A stretch of DNA of 64,000 nt from NCBI GenBank assembly GCA_964020085.1, contig OZ026605.1, positions 279,701 to 343,700 on the forward strand, given 5' to 3'. The position numbers and the translations under genes were made by a program. The notes beneath the pieces were generated by a model that had not been told where the DNA came from, made no database searches, and saw only the letters and a program-made list of their open reading frames with translations. The stretch comes from Micromussa lordhowensis (Eukaryota > Cnidaria > Anthozoa > Scleractinia > Lobophylliidae). Positions 36,001 through 47,760 of this stretch are shown piece by piece (within the stretch, counting starts at the first letter, position 1; the number at the start of each line of letters is the position of its first letter).

Positions 36001-37280
36001 TATAGTGAAAAACAAGTTTGCTTTGCATGAAAACCAACATTCAAGTCAAGCCGGTTAATGTACGAACGATTATTCATATGGCCTCATTGTGATTAAGAGG
36101 CTCTGATCGAGGCAGAGGCTAAAGGAAACCAAGAAATGGCCTCTTGGAATCGTGGTACAGACAACAGAGAGTTCAGGCTTGATAGGGATTTCTGCTATTG
36201 CGCAGCTTACATTCTTACATATAAATAAAGTTTGTTTGTTACTTGTTGTTGCCAGGAGTCCATCACTTGGAGCGTGCAACTACCCCATATTCCTGTCACG
36301 GCGTTTTCAAAAACCGACCTCAGTCAAGCAACGACTTAATTTTTAATTGCCGTCATCATTTCACCGGAAGAAGTGATGGGCTCTTGATGTGAGGGAAACC
36401 ATATTTTTCCTTACCGATGCGCGCTCATGTAGACCAGAACTGACCTATTTCGCGAGAAAAGAAGCCTTTAAATAGACCAGTTTGTAAAAATGCCGTGACA
36501 TAATCTTAGTATGGGAGTTGCACCTACTGATAGGCTCCTGTTGTTATTCATTGTAGGTAAAGTAGTTATTAGTTCAGTGACTTACCAATGATCTTGCAAA
36601 TTTTAGCGGCATCTGAGTCGGTCAGATTTCTCATTGTCTTCTTGATAATGTCTTCTAGAACCACCAGTGACATAGCATTAAGGGCCGATGATCCCGTACT
36701 ATGGGGCAAACAGAATCAAATAGCTTCTTTAAGTGGTATGTGATGATTTCTTTACCCAGTTGTTTTTATTTATTTGGCCGAGTGGTTAGGGCACCGGACT
36801 TGGAATCCGGAGACCGCGGGTTCAAGTCCCGCTCTGAGCTGGAGTTGTTTCTGGGTAGACCCTAGTTCAACTCCTCGGTCATGCTTTTTTTATCAATTAT
36901 ACATTTATTTACACTACTAACCTTGCTTACATAACTAACAATACTTGCACAACAACAACAAATTTTACGATACTACCCACAATACAAGTTTACAATACTG
37001 CGCATTGCTTATGCTGTACCGTAACATGACTTATATAATACTAATACTACTTGCAATACTAACGTAACTTACGATACCAGCGTTACTTTTTTTCATAACA
37101 TTTCATACCAAATAAACCACATTAACTAATATATAACTAAATTTTCCTCACTCGTTTACAGTTGCGCTTACTTACAATTACACTGAACATTCGTTTTTAA
37201 CATTATTGTTCCAAGAAAGCAATTTAATGACAGTTATAGAAGGGAAGAGCTAAAAGAGCGGTCTAACTGCACGAAAAATA

Positions 37281-37311
<31 letters not shown>

Positions 37312-39126
37312 GATAAGCAAAACAAGTCAAGAATGAAATATTAGAACTAAATTAACTATTTAACAAAGGTAGGAGAGTTGTCCATCTTGCTTGGAACTTT
37401 TTTAACGTTCTGTTTGCTACGGCAGCCGCTTTGTGTACGAATAACGATAATGCCAAAAAAGCAGGAAAGGGGAGGGGGGGGGGGGATTTGGGGTCTGTTT
37501 TCTGTCTAAAGATATTAAATTTTGAGATTAAGATGTAGTAATTTAAGACATAACACTTTGGATCTTCAGTGTTGTAACCGTTGTAAAATCCAAAATTCGT
37601 CAAAGAATTCGTCAAAGTTGTGATTCCACCATGTAAAAAACATTGGGCCAGTAAGCTCGATCGGTCAACTGTCTCCCGCCAGTTAGGTTGTTTTGAAGCT
37701 TATTACGTTCACTTAAATGTTTGGTTTCGTTTTTCAGTTTAAGTTATTGTCCGAGTAAGAACTAGGAAAGTTAAACGCAAAATCGATTCATAATTGTGAA
37801 GTCTAAATTATTAATTTCAATTAAATCGACGAATCTGATTGGTCGATATAAAAAAATAAAAAAGAACCAGCCGTCCTAGTTGGGCGGAAAAGGTAGTTTC
37901 CTTGCAATGCAAGTTAAAAGTATTTCAAGTATTTAACCAAGCGAATCCAACCTTTCTCCTTCGTTCCAGCGACCATGTTTCCTAACCCTCCAAGAAACAC
38001 TTTCGATTTAGACTCGTTTTCCATCGGCCTCCTCCCCACTCCTTCTCCTCCTCTACCCCAAGCCCCTCTCGTAAATCCCTTGTATCGTACGTCACCACAC
38101 AGATAGATTACCTTAGAGCTCCTGCATACAAACAGGCCGTAAACATTCCCGGCAGACCCTTCAGGTTGTGAAGCTTGTTGATTACAAAGTAAGGTAACGT
38201 CTGTGATGTGAAAGTCATAAGAAAATGGAGTAATTCAGAACAGTTCTGACAAAAATCGTTAAAAAAGCAATCCGAATTTGTGCTATTTTCCACCTCTTTG
38301 GTGAATGCCATTGATATAAAGTGCTACAGTATTTTTACCTGGTCATTGCTGGTAATTTTGCCGGCCTTTATAAGGTCACAGCCCGAGTACACAGCGAAAA
38401 TAACAAGTCCGTCCAAACAACACAGGGTGACGATGACGATAAGACCAGGAACGTTCATCCACACGGCCCTGTAAAACAAACTCACTGAGTACAAGAGGCC
38501 ATGACAGTACTACAGTACTAGCGTCCTATCAAGAGTGCTGTTCTCTGATTGTTTATGCGACTAAGCATCTACTATGATGTGGATAGTGAGTAGCCCAGGA
38601 ATGTGTGCTTGGCGGGCCGTTCTTTGCTTTTTCGAAGTGTCTTTAAAGAAAATTTAAATAAAGTTTCGAACGACTAAAAGATTTATACATAATTAGATTA
38701 CTTGCTCTCGATTTCTATGCGTGGCAGCTGACCTGAGCGGTAACCTCGTGAACTATCACGCTTTACAGTAAATCTCGAACTCATAATCTAATTGGAGAAT
38801 ATAGTAACTCACTGCCCAGATAAGGTTAAGATGTATGGGTACCAAGATTTAGGCGAGGCAGGCTAAATAATTAAGAACGTTACATGTTACCAAAATGGGG
38901 GTAGGAGAGTAAAATACTCCATAGAACTTAGCACTGGGTAACTTGGCGAAAGAGGCAGGAAACCTGATCAGCAGCGCAAAAACAGCCAAAGTAAGTCCCG
39001 TGGCGACTTGAGGGTAATCAAGCTCTATTCATTGGCGCGAAAGCACCACGATAGCATTGCGTGCGAGCAATTCTATAGGAAAATTCATTACCCGACGAGG
39101 GAATTCCGCGTTAAATTGCACGCGAA

Positions 39127-39174
<48 letters not shown>

Positions 39175-40008
39175 AAGTGCAATTTAACGCGGAATTCACG
39201 AGTCAGGTAATGAATTTTCCTTGAATCGCATAACTGAATAAAATGAGAAAAAAAGAAAACAGCAGTTTGGTTTTATCCTGAGATAGATGAGATAGATGAC
39301 GTAGATGCGAAACAATATCACCGAGCCTCGTTTTCAACTCGCAATTCCGCGCTAAATACCTCGCTTCGTAAACCAATCAGAATGCAAGATTTTATTCAAT
39401 TATGCGATTCTAGTGGACATTTTAGCCGCAGAAACATAGGGTATTCCGTGGGTACGTTGTAAGTTGGTACAAAAAAGCCCAAACACTTTATTGTTAGCAA
39501 AAAGATTTAATTCGAGATCATTCGAGGAACCCGCTTGAGGTGGGGTGAGAGTTAGGAAAGGCTGAACAATATTCATTTAATAGTTACCATTTCGCGTCTT
39601 TCAAGGATCTTATGGCCAGAAACCGCTGGACCGCTGTCTGGCTCACAGTCCATACAGGCATGGCAGTAAAGGCTCCACCAATGGTCAAAGTCCAAAATGT
39701 ATTTCGCACCTTAGGATCTGGATTAAAGCTTAAACAACATAAATACACACTTAATCAATGAATTAATGAAGCCAATCAGTCAGTAAGTCAGTCAGGATCA
39801 CTCAGTCGGTCAGTCAGTCAGTCAATCAGTCAGTCAGCCAGCCGGCCGGCCAGCCAGCCAGCCAGCCAGCCAGTCAGTCGGTCAGTTAGTCGGTCAGTAA
39901 GTCAGTCGATCACTCAGTCGGTCAGTTAGTCAGTCAGTAAGTCAGTAAGTCAGTCATTGAGTGAGTCAGTCAGTCAGTCAAGCGATCAATCAATTAGTTA
40001 AAAGAACG

Positions 40009-40040
<32 letters not shown>

Positions 40041-43000
40041 ATCGATCAATTAATTAATGATAATCATAAAGGAGACTTGAGATTGGGGATCGACTCTGTG
40101 GGCCTAAATAGCGCGCTTTCTGTTACGATAACCGACGACCAAAACTGAAACGTCCCATGAGCGTATTTTCTCAAAGGCTATTGGGCGGGACTAGTGGAGA
40201 GGTCTTTAAGGTTACACAATCCTCCGAGAAAAACCCTTGGGAAAAATCAGCAAACTGGTGTGAGCTGGGCTATAGACTGAAAGGATTACACTGAGTAATA
40301 TTAATGAGCTGAATAACATGTTTTACTTACTCGAAAAACGTGGTCCTATTAAAGTGTTGGTTGATTTCCCACACCTTACCCAGGCCTCCGACTTCAATAC
40401 TGCCGATGACTGCAACTGTAATGAGACCACCGACCATCACTGCGGACTGAAATACGTCAGTCCACACCACAGCTTTTAGTCCACCCTGATGAAAAATCAA
40501 ATAGAGGGCGTTTATTGGAATGAGGGCGTTAAATAGAATCATTACGGTAAGCGTTTAACTTAACGAACCACAATTAAATATAAATAAGATAAACAAATAA
40601 CTTTATTTAAGTGTCAAATGTATTTAGTACTGTTGTGTTAATTAGGGACACTGTAAATAAATAAAAAAATATTGCAAATAGAACATAAGCTATTAAGAAT
40701 CCGAACTGGTGGAAGGCTGACCAGTTAGCTATTTATACAACGCGGTCGAGGAGTTGAACTCAATCAGGAACCTCCAGTTTTCAAATCAGCGCCCCGAACC
40801 ACTCGGCAACGTCGTGACAACCTCTTAATTTGCATGTTGTCAAATGCTTACTTACCAGACTGGTGTAAAAAGTACAAACGACCCCAGTGGTGAGGATAGA
40901 GGCGGTCAGTGGAATACCAGCAACTGCAAAACAGAAAGAAAACGAGCGTGTAAGAAAACCTATTGTCCTGTGTTTCACATGACGCCGATTCTCAAAAGTG
41001 ACATTAAAAGAAAGGATATATAAAATGATTTGGATAAGATATCAATCATTAAAAATCGTTTTAACTTTTTATTTGAGAACCATGGTGGCACAATGGTTTA
41101 TTAATGCTCCCAACCCCTGAGAGACAGCAACGCAGACAACAATAAATGTGGGAAAAGGGGTTGGGAATGAAGTACTCAAACAGGCCAGTATCACTAACAG
41201 AATACTAGTCTAGCTAGGTAAGATGGGAGGGGTCAACACCCCCCCTCACTTCCTTTCTCTCTAGGGGTGCAGGTCACGATCCCCTAAGAGAGGTCCTACT
41301 CCTCTTGAGGGCTGCAGATCACAATACCCTGCAAGAGTTCCTTACTGCTCTTTAGGGCTGCCGTCCGTTCACAATACCCTAATCTTAGGGCTGCCGTCCG
41401 TTCACAATACCCTAAAAGAGGTCCTTACTCCTCTCCAGGGCTGCAGGTCACAATACCCTGCGAGAGGTCCTTAATCCTCCTCAGGGCTGCAGTCACAATA
41501 CCCTGGAGGTCCTTAGTCAGGTAAGGTGCTTAAGACTCATGGTTAACATGGCAACCAATCCATTCTGTGAGTCTATGGGGCAAAGAGTGACCTGTATGGG
41601 AGCACTTCATCCCAACCCAAAGTTTATTTGTCTATATCAATTCAGCGTTATAGAACAGAGGAAAGATCTTCACCTGAGAAACATAAGATTTACTCTAGAG
41701 TCCAGTTTTGTAGATCTTAATCATAAGCATAGCTAATCGGATGATGTGCATTTTATGGCTCTATTTGTTAAGTGTCCATGATGTAAATATGCAGCAAGTC
41801 TAAACAATGTGGACTGCAAACTGTAACAACTTATATAAATATATATTTCCATCACAATTTTAACTTATAACAAAATTTCTTGTGTATTGCATTTTTATAT
41901 TCAATACATCCTATATGTAACATAATGTATCAGAAATCTGGATAAGAAGTTAAGTATATTGTGTATACTATAGCTGGGCTTGACATGCTTATGACATAGG
42001 GAGGGGGAGGGTGGGAAATAATTGTACTAGAAAGCAAACTAAAGCAGGGAAGATGCTAGAGTGATGGAATGAATAAACACCAGGGTTACATTCAATACAC
42101 TAGGAGTTGATTGACAGTGAATAAGAGCTATCCTGATTGGCTCAGCCTGCAGATTGCACTATGGACGCACATGATCAGAACTGAACTTTGGCCTGAAAAA
42201 ACCTACCCTGTGTTTCTGCATGTCACACAATCCGCAAGTGATTCTCACGGTTGTCACATTAACTACAATTTATGTCCGAGACATAAATTGGTCTTAAACC
42301 GCGCTGGAGTCACGATTGAGCAGCCTGGGTTCGAGCATTGGTCGGAATCACTCTGTCGTGTTTTGGGCAAGAATCTAAGAATCTAACTGTGCCTTTCTAA
42401 AGTGCATAAACAGGTACCGGCGAATTCAATGCTGGGAGGAAGGGGTAATTCCATTTAGGAGGGAGTAGAAATACTACCTAAACATTCAAGTCTTTTTCTA
42501 CAAAGTACGTAACGGTGAAATGGAATAATTGGCACGATGCTTAATTTAATTAGAACTTACCAGCCTCTAAAGCAAGCGAAGGTGCGTAGAGGACCACGAA
42601 CAAATAAAGGGTCTACCAAAACAAGACATAACATGGCTCAGTAGAGTCATCATCATTCTTCTTCATTATTGTAATTTGTTACCTGTTAGTAGCCACTCAG
42701 CTGTTCTATTGAAAATCCGGCCGCGAATCTGATTGTTTCTCTTGATATCGGATATCAATGGATATTAATCGCCGATTGCCATCGATTGATATCTGCAATT
42801 TGACGTCCTGCTAGCAAGACTGGACGATGACTTACAGTAATCACCAGACTTCCCGGCGGATCGCTTCGCTCTCGAATTCGTTCTTCGCCGCTTGCGCGTG
42901 TACTCTCAATGTGAGCCTGCTCGTGGGCTACAATTTAACAATCAAACACACAGAAAAAAATTCATCGATTGGTATCAAAAACCTACTCTCTTTACTGGCG

Positions 43001-45596
43001 TTAATAACTGCCTTTCAGCATCAATTTGCCATTACGTACAACTTGATAATTCAAACACAGCAACATCGAGCTATGATTCTCCAACTAAATCACACTTTGG
43101 GCCCTGTACTTTGAAAACAACATTGGCCCTGCACGTTGCATATCTTCAATAACGTCGTCTTGTTCATTGGGCAGAGATATTCGAAATTGTCGGCCTTTTG
43201 AGCTTTTAGTCGATAAATAACTTGCGAAGATCCCGCTATTTTGTTTCTCACAATTCGTCCCCAGGGCATTCCGGTTTCAAGATGGTGGGTGGGCAAACTG
43301 GGCCTTCTGAGGCCGTTTACATGGAGGAAGGATCATCCTAGCGCATCCTTCCTCTCAGATAGGATTATCCCAGTACTAGTACTGGGGCCAAATACAATCC
43401 TGAAAATATACCGCGCTCGGATAATCCTGGTCCTGGGATGATCCTAGCACTAGGGTCATCCTCTTTCCATGTAAACGGGCCCTTAGACTACGAGTCGTCG
43501 TTTTCTATGAGCGATAGGCTGGGCCTCGTTGACTATTCGTTCATAGGAAACAAGGGCTCCTAGTCTAATTCTTAGTTAAAGGGGGCAAGCTTCGACGAAG
43601 GGCTAACGCTCGAAACGTCAGCTTCCGAATCTCTTTACGGTGGCCAATTCACATTATCAACCCAGTTGATAAAACCAAATTATCTTGTAATTCTTAGTTA
43701 TCCAGGAAGTTTAAATACTTACATATTCCAATATGAAGAACACACAGCCCACCATCCTTACGCCAACGCTGAACCTTTTTTCGAGGTACTGTCAACGAAA
43801 ATATTCATTAATTTAGTTTAAAATATTCATTCTCTAGAGGCAAGATCAAAATAGGAGTTCATGGAGTTCGCAAGGCTGTAGGCCCGCGTTACGCATACTA
43901 TGGCATTCTCCTGGTCCCAGTTGTTCGAAGATCACGGATAAATCGCTATCCAGTGGATAAGTGTTAACAAAACAAACCACGCTATCCGCTGGATAGTGAT
44001 CTATCCGGCGGATAGTGTTATCCACCTTTCGAACAACCCGGGCTTGGAGGAAGAAAGATTGTGTGACAAGCTGAAAGACGGCTAGGGCTGTGTAAATGTT
44101 TGTTTCCGAATCATTTTTGGTATGTTTGTTACGAGACAAGAAATTGTTATCGTATTAAATATCTCTTAAATCGCCCATGGACTTCGCCATCTGTCCTTAA
44201 AGGTGTTTACAAATAGAACAAGTGACAGAAATCCTATTAAAACTGCAAACTAACAAATAGCCTATTGTATTCTAAAGCCTTTCAGCAGGAATTCAATAAC
44301 CTTCTTATCTACAACACTATTTCCATAAAGAAAATAAACATTATACATAAACGACAAAAAGCTAAAACAGAACTAAACTTTACTAAGTGAGATAACAGTA
44401 GCATTCCCTAGATAAAAAGGATTTCTTTCTTTTCTTTTTACCCGGCAACGGCGTACAGGCAGCGAGACAATATTATCATACTGTGAAGAAAACGGTAAGG
44501 ATCGTTCCACTTTGCAAGTTGTAGATGTGAATCTCGGCAAAAACTCGCGCGTTAACGCGCATTCTTTCCTGTTGGGGATACCTATTTACCGTATTTATTC
44601 GATTAAGCGCCCTGGGCGCTTATTTAATTTTTGGACCTTCAGGGTGGGCGCTTATTCGAGGCTGGGCGCTTATTAAATTTTCACCATTTTCAGCAAGGAC
44701 AAGGTTTATTTTGTAACAAAACAATAAATAATAACAAAACATGAAAACATTCTCATCGATTTTTCAGACAATGAAATTATAGATTGTGAGCCATTAAAGA
44801 AATACTGTAATAATCAATACCCGTTTTGCTTTTGTACACTTTATTTACCGTACTTATGTTTTGGGGGATGGGAGGGGGGGCGCTTATTCGAGGTTGGGCG
44901 CTCAAAATTATTTTTTGGGGGGATTTGGGTGGGCGCTTATTCGAGGCTGGGCGCTTATTAACTTTTCCTACCTAAAGGGTGGGCGCTTATTCGAGGTGGG
45001 CGCTTATTCGAGGTTGGGCGCTTAATCGAATAAATACGGTAATCTGATTTAATTATTAGATTTTTTGCTTCTGCTTTCAACACATCTGCTTCTTTCTGCA
45101 GCCGCATCTACGTATAGGCTTACGGGCGATATTCAGGTATTTGAACAACCCTGAAAACTTCTGTCATCGGGATAGCCACGTTATCACTCACAGTCGGCTC
45201 CCGGGAGTCCGCTGCGTTCGCGGGCTATGAACTTGTTTTCTTTTATAAACTTACCTCATTAGCACAGGTGATATTCACCCTCCTAAACATCGGCACGAAA
45301 ATGACGGCCACGGTAAAGCAGATAATGAAGTAGGAGATGATGAGTACATAGTACTGAGCTCCATAAGTGTAAATCTCCGACGGGACGCCGAGAAGCGTTA
45401 TAGCCGAGAGATACGACACAAGCAAAGATATCGCGACTGGCCAGTTTTTCATTTGTCGGTCGCCCAGAAGATATTCAGCTGTTGTCTTCTGTTTCCCTCC
45501 AGGTCCGCAACCATACCATATTCCGATCAGTGCCGAAATCAGCAACATCACGGAGAAAACGACATAGTCGACAATGCTGAAGCGTTCGTCAGCCAT
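29924..45596 (-). CDS. Gene C: SLC5-family Na+-coupled solute symporter (SMCT/SMVT-like), 15 exons, about 619 aa
   Basis: Most divergent of the three paralogues but with the same architecture. Exons in coding order: 45255-45596, 43723-43788, 42561-42612, 40856-40923, 40331-40485, 39588-39728, 38339-38468, 38112-38200, 36586-36698, 35284-35354, 34235-34321, 33368 (or 33372)-33562, 32801-32904, 31779-31921, 29924-30031. Motifs: MADERFSIVDYVVF start, [72 protein letters not shown]. The exon 12 loop has an NVT site but lacks the cysteines shared by A and B. The exon 12/13 join is the weak spot: the best donor (33366-33367) leaves the frame off by one, and only a poor donor 4 nt earlier gives 1860 nt in frame. 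C-terminus ETVF. If the junction cannot be spliced in frame, the gene would lose its last helix. Confidence 0.9.
30312..30434. repeat. (TAATAG)n hexanucleotide array
   Basis: About 20 near-perfect 6-bp units, preceded by TAA repeats from about 30177. It lies in intron 14 of gene C. The isoleucine-threonine open frame across it is an artefact. Confidence 0.95.
30640..31600 (-). mobile_element. LINE reverse-transcriptase fragment, dead
   Basis: Minus-strand frames read VPQGSILGPLL at about 31437-31470 (the conserved RT block before the catalytic site), then after a break LNASKCNFVIFG and HQFKYLGITLA, then RIGLIRRIRNLSP and LPLFDYGDIIWG. This is the right order for a CR1/L2-like polymerase. The catalytic FADD/YADD block is missing between these pieces and frames are broken. 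It lies in intron 14 of gene C. Confidence 0.85.
33833..33875. repeat. Short inverted repeat
   Basis: TCGTCACGCAATC and GATTGTGTGACGA form a 13-bp stem (one mismatch) around a short loop. Probably the end of a decayed mini-transposon, in intron 11 of gene C. Confidence 0.5.
36253..36540. mobile_element. hAT-like mini-transposon, copy 2
   Basis: Begins CAGGAGTCCATCACTTGGAG and ends TAGGCTCCTG. The interior matches the copy at 23056-23393 (CCCCATATTCCTGTCACGGC and TAAAAATGCCGTGACATA) but is about 50 bp shorter. Non-coding, in intron 9 of gene C. Confidence 0.75.
36770..36895 (+). mobile_element. tRNA-derived SINE (Ser/Leu-like head)
   Basis: GGCCGAGTGGTTAGGGCACC (A-box arm), an anticodon-like stem CCGGA/TCCGG and CGGGTTCAAGTCCCG (B-box arm) are intact, but the 5' acceptor strand is missing. 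The body contains GGTTCAACTCCTCGG... as in the relic at 40738-40812. It lies upstream of exon 9 in gene C. Confidence 0.65.
37281..37311. repeat. (AAAT)n microsatellite
   Basis: About seven tetranucleotide units in intron 8 of gene C. Confidence 0.9.
39078..39220. mobile_element. Foldback element with 63-bp arms
   Basis: Arms 39078-39140 and 39158-39220 are near-perfect reverse complements (outer end GGAAAATTCATTACC) around a 17-nt loop. A half-copy-like piece follows near 39340-39415. It lies in intron 6 of gene C. Confidence 0.8.
39777..40045. repeat. (GTCA)n and (ATCA)n tetranucleotide array
   Basis: About 190 bp of degenerate GTCA/GCCA units, then pure ATCA units at 40010-40045. It sits between exons 5 and 6 of gene C, starting only about 50 bp from exon 6. 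Confidence 0.95.
40738..40812 (-). mobile_element. tRNA-derived SINE relic
   Basis: The minus strand reads GTTGCCGAGTGGTTCGGGGC (A-box arm) and GAGTTCAACTCCTCGACC (B-box-like arm). Related to 36770-36895 in the opposite orientation. It lies just upstream of the gene C exon 4 donor. Confidence 0.55.
41250..41530. repeat. Minisatellite, unit about 45-60 bp
   Basis: Five to six copies of a unit around AGGGCTGCAGGTCACAATACC followed by an AGAGGTCCTTACTCCTCT stretch. Non-coding, in intron 3 of gene C. Confidence 0.85.
42296..42450 (+). mobile_element. Decayed SINE-like repeat
   Basis: CTGGGTTCGAGCATTGG resembles a B box. It is followed by CTGTCGTGTTTTGGGCAAGA and GGTACCGGCGAATTC, the order seen in common cnidarian SINE bodies (from memory). 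Confidence 0.45.
43311..43480. mobile_element. TIR mini-transposon, GTTTACATGG family
   Basis: GGCCGTTTACATGGAGGAAG at the left and TTTCCATGTAAACGGGC at the right are inverted ends. The inside has several ATCCTAG/CTAGGAT motifs. It is non-coding and lies in intron 2 of gene C. Confidence 0.7.
43588..43685 (+). other. Degenerate hammerhead-ribozyme-like motif with a hairpin tail
   Basis: GACGA, a stem GGGC-TAAC-GCTC and GAAAC follow one another at 43594-43615, the layout of the hammerhead catalytic core (consensus CUGANGA, stem II, GAAA). The first two core bases do not fit. A hairpin ATCAAC-CCA-GTTGAT lies about 45 nt downstream. Such units are known at the ends of Penelope-like retroelements and retrozymes. 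This copy looks decayed. Confidence 0.4.
43912..44046. mobile_element. Foldback mini-transposon, GGATAACGC family, copy 2
   Basis: Left end CCCAGTTGTTCGAAGATCAC, right end GATAGTGTTATCCACCTTTC then GAACAACCCGGGC. Inside it shares AGTGTTAACAAAACAAACCAC with the complement of 20097-20251, so the two copies are in opposite orientation. It lies in intron 1 of gene C. Confidence 0.75.
44587..45041. mobile_element. TA-flanked mini-transposon built of GGGCGCTTATTCGAGG repeats
   Basis: Ends TACCGTATTTATTCGATTAA and its exact reverse complement (at least 25 bp) lie 455 bp apart, with TA at each border as for Tc1/mariner targets. Seven or more copies of GGGCGCTTATT(CGAGG) sit inside, clustered near each end. 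Non-coding, in intron 1 of gene C, close to exon 1. Confidence 0.85.
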
Positions 45597-46740
45597 TGTG
45601 TTTTATAATATGTTTTCGCTCTTTGAAGAACAATCACCGAGAGTGATTAAATCGACCTTGACTAATCTGTATTTCGTCCAGAAACGTACAAGACACAGAG
45701 CCCTCGGTGAGCTGCAAAGACGGTCTGCAATGTGATTTCGATCTATAAACTAGACCAACGTGCACAAAAGTTGGCTAGATAATCGGCTGCAACAACACTC
45801 GGTGTCTGCACAAGTGTCACCGATATCAAGGTGTCATATTTAACATTTCTCTGTCACATAGCTAAAGCTGGGAAAGAATCTGACAACACAAGTTAATAAG
45901 TTCAAGTGAGCTAATATTTGGCCAAACTGTCAATTACGAAACTCCTGGGAAGCTGAACCCAAAACTATGAATTAACTGTGGAGAAGCAAAACTGCAGGCG
46001 TATTTTAATGTCATTTTTATTTTACTGTATACTTTGTACAAAACTCTTTCAGAGTACAAATAATGTTTACCTCAACAAGATCTAGACCACGATTAGTCCC
46101 CAGTCTTTCGCATTATCCGTCGTGCGTGACGCGACCGAAACGACCGAGAAAAAAATTCCGCGCGCGAGAAGCACGCCATTTTTCCTCGCGGTTTATTTAC
46201 GGTCTCGTTCGACGGACTAAGCGAAAGGGGGACTACTCGTTAGTCTAATATGCCTACATCGTAATCATTGTCTGGCTTGTCACGTAACGCTAGGAGCAAA
46301 TCGTTACGTGACAACTAAATGTCACGCTTCTAAGAAAATACATGTGACTTTCCGTCCACATTTAGTCAGTTATACAAGCATGGCATCTTTTCTTTCGAGT
46401 CCTTTCAATTTCTGTAAATACTTTCAATTTTCTTTTTCATGCACTTATAAGTACATAGAATTTGAGAATTTTTTGTTCTTCCTCGTCGTCCTATTTACTA
46501 AAAGATTAACGTGAATACATATGCTTACTTGACTGTTATAGATACTAGCATTCAGTCTGGAATAAAAAATATCTTACAAACAATATCTAGTAAATATACA
46601 TCTTAATAAATACAGTTCATATTATCACCTTTGATCGTGAGAATTTTGCGAGAACCTTCGTCTGAGTTTAACTGGTCATGCGAATAACTGAAGGAACCAA
46701 TGGGTGCTTGCCATTTAGCCAAAAAATCCGGAAATTTCGC

Positions 46741-46773
<33 letters not shown>

Positions 46774-47406
46774 CTCTAGTGCGCACGCTATTCATTGGTC
46801 ACGCGCGTGCCACGTCATTTTCAAGCGCGCGCACCGAGTCGAAAACTTAACAAAATATAGAGCTGATGACCTTTGCGTTAACTTGGTGTGCGAATATTTT
46901 TGTTGGAAGCTCGGTGACCCCCACTTTTTTTTCGGCAGATCACTTCCTTTTTTAACTCTCTACATTATACTAAAAAAACAAAAAAATCTGTGTGTGGGAA
47001 GTTGTAATTATTTGTCATATACTATTAAAAAAGGGTCGAATTGGTACATGGAGACAGGTGTGTGTGACTTGGAAGTTGTCTTTTTTAAGGCTAATTCTAG
47101 CAGATTTAATGACATATGTAGCAAAGATCTATCAATTAGGGCTATATAAGCCGTGTTAAACACTCATAGCTTAGAGATGATTCTTCAACTTAAATATATG
47201 CCGATAGTAATGAATCCGGCCAGAATCGCCTCGAATGACTGAGAATCGTAGAAATGCTATGGTCTGAGCTACGCTTTATCTTGAAAACGAGTTCGGTGAC
47301 CCCCGATTTTTTTTACGTTTTTTATCTAATCTTATCATTTTCTACCGTCAGTCAAAGTTTTAAAAAAATCTGTGTGTGGGAAGTTTTTGGGCGCGAACGT
47401 CCTTAA
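46741..47406. mobile_element. TTAA-flanked mini-transposon, 666 bp, with internal duplication
   Basis: Ends TTAAGGACGTTCGCGCCCA and its reverse complement are exact over about 18 bp. Both halves contain CGGTGACCCCC followed by AAAAAAATCTGTGTGTGGGAA (at about 46912-47002 and 47290-47385), an internal direct duplication. The open frame inside (46760-47149) has no recognisable domain. Confidence 0.8.
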
Positions 47407-47760
47407 AAGTCAACCAAACTGTAATTTTCTGGAAAATCCCTTCGAAAATTACTCCTCTTTTTTCCGTTCGGAACGGAATGGCGTAAATTTCCTTATCATC
47501 TGCTAAATTTTTCAGTTTCCAGTCTCTCGTCAGCCTAAAACAATTACGGGAATTGTATTGTCAATGGAAAGCGCCATTTCGTTTGGTTTGTTTGCTGATT
47601 TTGCTGATTTTGAACAGTGATCACAACTGGTTTATTCTGACAAACGGTAAGCACCCAATAACACTAAAAGTAAAAAAAATGGAGCCGGCGCCAATTGCTG
47701 GAAAACACGCAACTGACGACAGCCGCGAGAAAGCCTGATTAGCCAGGTTATGACGGATGT

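Noticed and set aside
39777..40045. Possible CRISPR-like or binding-site array
   Set aside because: The units are 4 bp tetranucleotides without spacers, a plain microsatellite in an animal intron.
42827..43152. Two overlapping plus-strand open frames of 86-95 codons
   Set aside because: Neither has splice support or a recognisable domain. They sit in intron 2 of gene C near other repeats.
46760..47149. 129-codon plus-strand open frame
   Set aside because: It lies wholly inside the TTAA-flanked mini-transposon, has no domain, and the duplicated block inside is non-coding in style.
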